Source of the DNA: Didymodactylos carnosus
Lineage: Eukaryota > Rotifera > Eurotatoria > Philodinida > Philodinidae
Assembly (NCBI GenBank): GCA_905250885.1
Contig: CAJNOQ010002641.1
Span: forward strand, 1 to 23,317
DNA length: 23,317 nucleotides
Direction: 5' to 3'
Part shown: positions 18,303-23,317 of the stretch, piece after piece
Layout of the letters: every line of letters begins with the position of its first letter
Numbering within the stretch: position 1 is the first letter of the stretch
Translations under genes and position numbers: made by a program
Notes under the pieces: model-generated
Databases searched by the model: none
Seen by the model: only the letters and a program-made list of their open reading frames with translations
Told to the model about the DNA's origin: nothing

Positions 18303-18735
18303 ATTACCCAAGCAGAAATTCTCTATAGAGTGGATCTAGCTCCAACACAGACGTAACCGGGCGGTTATTTACTTGATGGATCTAGCTGAATGTACCTTTT
18401 TACCTAGTTACCTAGCTCCAACCTAGTAGTGAACCGAGCAGTAGGTTATCATAATCGAGTAGGAACGGGAGGGTGACATCTAGGTTAACCGCCCAGTTAA
18501 CCGACCGGTTAAGCTAGATCCAAAGACGAAAAATATTCGATAAGAGGGAGGTTATCAACTAGGTTAATCTAACCGAGTGGTTAAGCGGTTAACCGGGCAC
18601 TCTAAGCTAACTTCAAAAATAAGAAAAACAGAATATGTGCCTAACGAGAATCGATTTCGCTGACTAGCGCACTCGAAATTGAGATTAGAAGTACACGCGA
18701 CGTTTTAACCAACTAAGCTACCAGGCACACATGTA
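18303..18735 (-). mobile_element. SINE-like AACCGG element, copy 2, with tRNA-like head
   Basis: On the minus strand: tRNA-like head (18727-18638), ACATATTC and a T-rich linker (18637-18605), AACCGG/CCGGTT motif array (18604-18340), then AATTTCTGCTTGGGTAAT at 18320-18303. The linker and both ends match the plus-strand copy at 3117-3537, and the GCTTGGGTAAT end matches the copy ending at about 20537. A tRNA-derived head with an internal body and a shared 3' end is the architecture of a SINE. No target duplication is clear. Confidence 0.6.
18638..18727 (-). tRNA. tRNA-like sequence (SINE head or tRNA pseudogene)
   Basis: A seven-base acceptor pairing TGCCTGG with TTAGGCA (two G-U pairs) encloses 90 bases. 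TAGCTTAGTTGG fits the A box consensus TRGYNNARNNGG exactly. The B box region AAATCGATTCT only partly fits GGTTCGANTCC. A loop CTTCTAA would give anticodon TCT (Arg), but the anticodon and D stems pair poorly and about 15 extra bases lie in the variable region. I judge it a degenerate tRNA or SINE promoter, not a working tRNA gene. Confidence 0.5.
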
Positions 18736-18804
18736 GTAGTTGATGAGTGATGAAATCATTCAGAACATATTTTAGAGATTTGTGTTTTCTCTTTGAAGAA
18801 AGTA

Positions 18805-19299
18805 TTTTTGAGAGTTAAATCTGCAACATAAAATGTAGCAAATTTAATTTTCTAAATTCTGTGTGCTGGGACCAGATTTTCAGAAATCATTCTACTGGGT
18901 AAAAAACAGTAAGTATTGTTTTTCATCCTGAAGATCGATTTGTACACAATTGAATCCAGCAGATAAAATTTAGGAAATTAAATTTGTCATGTTTTTGTCT
19001 CTAAACTCACCTTTGGAAAACTCTTCCCTCATGGTGAAAAATCAGAAATACCATCTTTTTTCCTCATTTCCAGGTTTTCGCCATGAAGGAAGTTTCATCC
19101 AAACTCATCCAAAGATGAGTTTCGAGACAAAAATATGGCAAGTTTAATTTCCTAAATTTTATCTGCTGGGTTCAACTGTGTACAGATCTTCAGGATGAAA
19201 AACAATATTTATTGTTTTATACCCGGAAGAACGATTTCTGAAAATCTGATCTCACACAGAATTTAGAAAATTAAATATTGCAGATTTAACTCTCAAAAA
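18805..19299. mobile_element. Foldback family F1, complete 495-bp copy
   Basis: The termini TTTTTGAGAGTTAAATCTGC and GCAGATTTAACTCTCAAAAA are inverted repeats, and pairing continues inward through nearly the whole element. Examples are TCTAAATTCTGTGTG against CACACAGAATTTAGA, and GATTTTCAGAAATCATTCT against AGAACGATTTCTGAAAATC. No coding capacity, so non-autonomous. The truncated copy at 10545-10979 belongs to the same family. No convincing target duplication seen. Bases 19300-19766 after it show no feature. Confidence 0.85.
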
Positions 19300-19766
19300 T
19301 CAAAAGGAGAAAATACGAGAAAGCAGAAAAGTATGATCCTCTTGAAGGTTCGAATCTACAAAAGGGTTTTTCTATTCGACCCTTCTATATCAATATCAAT
19401 TTTCTATTTTCTTTCTATTCGTAGTAAAATTGATTTATAAGTTTATTCGAATGTCTTTACAGATTTTAAGTTACTGTTTTAAAACTCTGCTAAATGCTTG
19501 ATTCCTACAACTAAATGAATTTTCTTTTCGGAAACAACCGTTTTGTCTCACAATCCGGATCCGATTTCTTCAGTGTAAAGAGAAATAGAATCACAATGTA
19601 GTAACGTTTCCTAGTACGTAATATTGAAAACAGTCGGATTTCTTTTCTGTAGAGAATGAATAGTACAAAAAGGCTTTTTAGACTTGATTATATATAATCA
19701 ACACCAACAACTTTGATCCGAGTTTTTTCTGGTAAGCTTATTTTTTATGCTTTTGACAGTTTCATA

Positions 19767-20196
19767 TGAAGCAGTCCCATACTAGAGTATTCATGTTCTT
19801 TACGAAAATTCTCCCAGAGGTTCATCCATACAAGCGTAGGTTCATCGTAACGAAGCATTTTTACAAAATTCCCGTAATCATTAGACTATTGCAAAAGTCA
19901 GCGGTAATATCTCAAAATAGTTTGTTTACACCAGCAGAATAAGCAATAAACTTCTTTATGTCCTTCCCAATCACGAAGGCATTGAGCAATCTGGAACTAG
20001 ACTGACCGGTAGGTTAACTTTAGAGATGAGATGCATAACTAACGTTATAGTTTTCCATTCCCTTTCTATCATATAAAATAAAAATTATTTTCTTTATTAT
20101 TATCGGTATATAGTAGTGTTTATATCAGAGCTCCGTATTGAGTCCAGTCCAATCCGAGTCCATGAAATCCAAAAAATTCGAGTCCAGTCCAGTCCA
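19767..20196 (+). repeat. 435-bp dispersed repeat, copy B
   Basis: Direct copy of 2263-2697, diverged at scattered positions. It includes the hAT-like MITE from CAGAGCTCC at 20126 after GTTTATAT, but the right end of the MITE is missing. At about 20196 the sequence passes straight into the AACCGG element, so that element or a deletion removed the MITE's right terminus here. Confidence 0.85.
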
Positions 20197-20537
20197 CATG
20201 GTTGGAGCTAGATCAGATAGAGCTAGTTTGATCGGTCGGTTAAGTGGGCGGTTAACCTAGATGATAACCTCCCTGTGTTTGATCTATTTCATGTCTAGAA
20301 CTAGCAGATCCGGTCGGTTAAGTGGGCGGTTGGAGCTAGATCAGATAGAGCTAGTTTGATCGGTCGGTTAAGCGGGCGGTTAACGTAGCTGATAACCTCC
20401 CCAACCGCCCAAAAGTAGGTTGAACCGTCCGATCCTAGGTTAAACTTTTTAAGGTGGAGCTAGCTTAGCCGGGTCGAAAACCGTGTTATCTAGCTTCAAC
20501 CACCCGATTCTAGCTTCATTTTTTTTGCTTGGGTAAT
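20197..20537 (+). mobile_element. SINE-like AACCGG element, copy 3 (head missing)
   Basis: Two tandem units of about 120 bases carry GGAGCTAGATCAGATAGAGC, GATCGGTCGGTTAAG and GGCGGTTAACGTAGCTGATA, followed by AACCGCC motifs and the end TTTTTTTGCTTGGGTAAT. It closely parallels 3246-3537. The tRNA-like head is absent; the 5' side abuts the broken hAT MITE. Confidence 0.65.
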
Positions 20538-20808
20538 GAAGACCTACTGTAGCCATATTTTTGTTAGAATCGGGATACGATTGACACACGTCAATTTGTG
20601 TCACAATATGTTACGGAGGCTTAAACAGTACATCAAAAATTTTATACCATACACTGAAGTGATAAGCATATTTTCACCGAACGGCTCTCTATCAGATCCC
20701 TCTAGAACGTTTCACGAGGTTGTTTCAGATTTTCAAGAAACAATTCGAAGGAAAGAAAAAGCTATTAGGTTTTATTGCAGTACGTTGGCTGACTCGGTGA
20801 ACCAATAA
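20536..20808 (+). CDS. Possible 90-residue protein, unrecognised
   Basis: ATG at 20536, within the end of the SINE-like element, to TAA at 20806-20808. The C-terminal half (FIPYTEVISIFSPNGSLSDP then FHEVVSDFQETIRRKEKAIR) has protein-like composition. The start is likely an accident of the repeat end, so a broken exon is as likely as a gene. No family recognised. From 20809 to 20954 nothing is seen. Confidence 0.25.
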   Translation: MKTYCSHIFVRIGIRLTHVNLCHNMLRRLKQYIKNFIPYTEVISIFSPNGSLSDPSRTFHEVVSDFQETIRRKEKAIRFYCSTLADSVNQ

Positions 20809-20954
20809 GGTTTTAAATCAAACAAAAATCAGCCTATTAATTTTCTAAATGTCAATAGCGATTGTTCGGAACATTCTACTCGTATAAATCCGATCAATAG
20901 TCCAAAAATCGTCTTATAACTCGAAAGTACACTACTTTTTTTTATGGATTACTT

Positions 20955-21362
20955 AACATTATAGCGAGAAGAGCTATTGACACGTCTAGCAGTTAGCTAT
21001 GGAATCAAGGCTTAGCATCGGAGAGGTGTGAAGAAAAGCTATTGACACTTACAGGAGGTGTCAGGAAGGGCTACTAACACCACCGGCCTCAGAGGTGGTA
21101 GGAAGAGCTATCAACGCTTTTCAACATACGTAATTTAGAGCAATTGATTCTGCGTTTATTCCTGCCACCTCTAAGCCGGGTAGTGTCAGTAGCTCTTGCT
21201 GATACTTCTTGTTGGTGTCAATAGCACACCCGTTCTATTGCAGACTTTGTTTCGGTCGCCACATGCTGAAGGTGTCAATAGCCATTCATACCACCTCCAC
21301 TAGGTTTCAGTAGCTATTGTTGACAGCCTTTAATAGTGAAAATAGCTATTCGTGCCACTACG
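20955..21362. repeat. GTGTCAATAGC-motif family, main cluster
   Basis: The motif GTGTCAATAGC and its complement recur about every 40-80 bases, for example GCTATTGACACTTACAGGAG, GGCTACTAACACCACCGGCC, GGTGTCAATAGCACACCC and GGTGTCAATAGCCATTC. The first part (about 21050-21112) pairs with the next (about 21152-21205) as an imperfect hairpin containing CTCAGAGGTGG. It continues beyond the foldback at 21850-21990 and has a small outlier at 1508-1576. No known family comes to mind. Confidence 0.6.
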
Positions 21363-21846
21363 GGTTTTATTCAGAAAGTTTTTCCTTCGAAAATTCGAGC
21401 CATTTTTCTGATTTTTCGAGCGCAGATCGGCCAAAATGGAAAAATTCATATCTCCATGCAGAAACTAGTTAAGAGCTCAAATTTCTTTCTGTGAGTCTTC
21501 TATATATCTGTGATATTCATACAGAGTTTCACCTTTACAACTCATTCCATTCCGGAGTTATTGAATTTTAATTTTTCCATAGATTAGCCCATTGTGATTA
21601 GCCAATATAATGGCTTCCAAAATCGTTACTTTTCTACTGGAACTATTGAAACTATCGTAAATGACATGGTTTACATCAGCATACACAGAAAACTAATGGA
21701 AATTATATAACTTCAATAGAAAGAAATTTGAGCTCGTAACTACTTTACTGGACGGAGATATGAATTTTTCTATTTTGGCCGATTTGCGCTCGGAAAATCA
21801 GAAAAATGGCTCTAATTTTCGAAGGAAGAGCTTTCTGAATAAAACC
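21363..21846. mobile_element. 484-bp foldback with 128-bp terminal inverted repeats
   Basis: The left arm (21363-21490) and right arm (about 21718-21846) are reverse complements at roughly nine positions in ten by eye. They begin GGTTTTATTCAGAAAG and include GAGCCATTTTTCTGATTTT and AAAAATTCATATCTCC. The 227-bp interior has no coding signal. GTGTCAATAGC-family sequence lies on both sides, so the foldback appears to have inserted into that family. Confidence 0.85.
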
Positions 21847-21849
21847 TCT

Positions 21850-21990
21850 TAGTCTTTTTTCTACCACTAGGTAGGGAATCAACCCATGTGGGTTGCATTG
21901 GAAAAGGAGGGTTACACCTGAGAAGATTCCCTCGTTAGTCGTGTCAATAGCCGTTGTTGATACTTTCTAGCAGTGTCAAACAACCCATCC
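21850..21990. repeat. GTGTCAATAGC-motif family, right remnant
   Basis: CGTGTCAATAGCCGTTGTTG and AGCAGTGTCAAACAACCC near 21940-21985 continue the family interrupted by the foldback. Between 21991 and 22369 I see nothing identifiable. Confidence 0.5.
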
Positions 21991-22369
21991 TGCATTACTG
22001 TGATCGTAGCAAGGTGTGAGACTGATCCGAAAAAGGAAACATATAGATCTGAGCAATGAAGATAATGGCTGAAGCGCTTAAGGCAGCGTGCGATCGTAAA
22101 GGGGATTAGACGCCTCTCTCCGAACGGGGTGGGGATTCAAGTTGCATGAGAGGGAGTACACGACTAGGAATACTGCTCCTATCTTTCATACACATGCAGA
22201 TGTGTGTAAACAATTTACTCTGAAATTGTGCCGATATACTTCTGTACTATGACGAGACACTAATTTGTCATCTAGACACTAGATGATATTATTCAGAGGT
22301 GTGCAATCTTATTATTTTGTGAACTTAACCGCAAGATGCGATTGCATATTCATCACTTGTCCGTTATCG

Positions 22370-22492
22370 GAGGGTAAGGCAATCCGTTCTTTCTGCCCCA
22401 TCGGGCAAGACTGCCCATTTCGGCAAGATGTATTGCCCGAACAGGCAATATAGTCCTATCGAACAAGGAGTATCTTACCCGTTTCCGCATGC
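22370..22492. repeat. Short degenerate tandem repeat with TGCCC hairpins
   Basis: Units of about 20-22 bases resemble GGCAAGATGTATTGCCCGAA. Variants follow one another: GGGCAAGACTGCCCATTTC, GGCAAGATGTATTGCCCGAA, AGGCAATATAGTCCTATCG, AAGGAGTATCTTACCCGTTT. Many units contain TGCCC facing GGGCA and could form small hairpins. A stray TGCCCGAAAGGGA occurs near 22624. The minus frame at 22353-22544 through it is unsupported. Confidence 0.5.
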
Positions 22493-23009
22493 TATTCGTC
22501 GGTGTTATAAAAGAGCAAGAAGGTTGAACACTTAACTTTAACATATGGCGAATAATCAGTGCACGACGAGTACAAAGAACACTTCCCGCCTGTAAGTCGA
22601 CTGATCGTTCTCGAGAGCAGACCTGCCCGAAAGGGAAAGTTGACTGTTCAGCCCACTTTTACCGCTCGGACAAGTGACGACACAAATACCCAGTGAACCA
22701 AAATCATAAGATCGATCTCAAAAACTTGCGCATCGACCAGAATACTAACCGGAACGACAAACATCGAGACGAGACTAGCATCGAGGTGTTCGTCGCAACT
22801 ACCAATTTGCGATGTCATGTCGAATATAAATATATATTTTCCTCAAAATGAATGCTTGCAAACTGAATGCTTACTACGCTTTCCAAGGTGAAAAACTAAC
22901 GGTAAGAAACCTTCTGTACTGATCCATGTTGAATATATATACATATATCAAATTTATTTATGATGGTAGAGGCAGACGGTCAGAAAACAGCTTTTACCAG
23001 TATAGAGAT

Positions 23010-23296
23010 GTGGGGACAAAGACGAATTGGCGAATCGCAGTTTTTGAGTGTAAAAATGCAACAATTCGTATTTTATCCTTGTTTTGCGAATTCGCAACGA
23101 ATTGATGTGAACTGTATCGAATTCGTACGGATACTGTTAAAAATTTATACGCATTCATCTTACAAATTCGTAAACATGCGAATAGGACAAACACGATGTT
23201 GATCAATTCGTAGATAATTCGCAAAAGTGGTTTACGAATTCGTGTTCACTACTTTTGGAACTACATTAATTCGTAAATCGGCTTGTCCAGCTAACG
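23010..23296. mobile_element. AATTCG-rich foldback of about 285 bp
   Basis: The two halves pair around about 23145: GGACAAAG against CTTGTCC at the outside, and TTTTGCGAATTCGCAACGAA against TTCGTAGATAATTCGCAAAA inside. AATTCG or its complement recurs more than a dozen times. The overlapping frames at 22960-23202 and 22994-23224 lie on opposite strands of it and are by-products of the palindrome. Confidence 0.65.
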
Positions 23297-23317
23297 GTCT
23301 CCTTTTCCAATGCAACC

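Noticed and set aside
18638-18727. Functional tRNA-Arg (TCT) gene
   Set aside because: The A box and acceptor stem fit, but D and anticodon stems mismatch, the B box is degenerate and the variable region is too long; it also sits inside a dispersed repeat.

Overview
The window looks like AT-rich nuclear DNA of an invertebrate animal. Genes are split by introns of about 57-65 bases with GT...AG ends, the recognisable genes are eukaryotic (a Vps4-type AAA ATPase and a calcium-sensor EF-hand gene), and there are no bacterial operons or ribosome binding sites. The helical-repeat pseudogene near the left end has a style I associate with bdelloid rotifers, and the dense mix of small transposon relics fits that, but the taxon is inference.

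Layout. 1-135 is the 3' end of a gene entering from the left. 820-1482 (minus) is a helical-repeat pseudogene with three in-frame stops. 2100-4140 is repeat-rich: an 18-bp minisatellite, a 435-bp dispersed repeat carrying an 83-bp hAT-like MITE, a SINE-like element made of AACCGG motifs, and an element with perfect 52-bp inverted repeats enclosing a decayed pair of RanBP2-type zinc fingers. A large foldback lies at 5447-6050. 6401-10387 (plus) is a seven-exon EF-hand gene related to neuronal calcium sensors. It has an in-frame stop in exon 4 and a 112-bp copy of its own last exon replacing the exon 6 donor. Its true last exon sits in a perfect 326-bp inverted duplication (10219-10544 and 11453-11778). 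13459-16196 (minus) is a divergent Vps4-like ATPase with twelve readable exons. Its pore loop 1 and one arginine finger are altered and a hydrophobic tail is added. Its first exon was not found; a 175-bp satellite with a mariner-like MITE lies just upstream. From 18300 to the end the window is almost entirely repeats: second and third copies of the SINE-like element (one with a tRNA-like head), a complete 495-bp foldback, the second copy of the 435-bp repeat, a GTGTCAATAGC-motif family split by a 484-bp foldback, a TGCCC-motif repeat and an AATTCG-rich foldback.

The genes do not form a pathway. The unifying theme is gene fragments being copied, inverted and carried among non-autonomous elements: a last exon present three times in identical form, zinc fingers between inverted repeats, and introns swollen by foldbacks. 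The most biologically interesting intact-looking object is the divergent Vps4 paralog.
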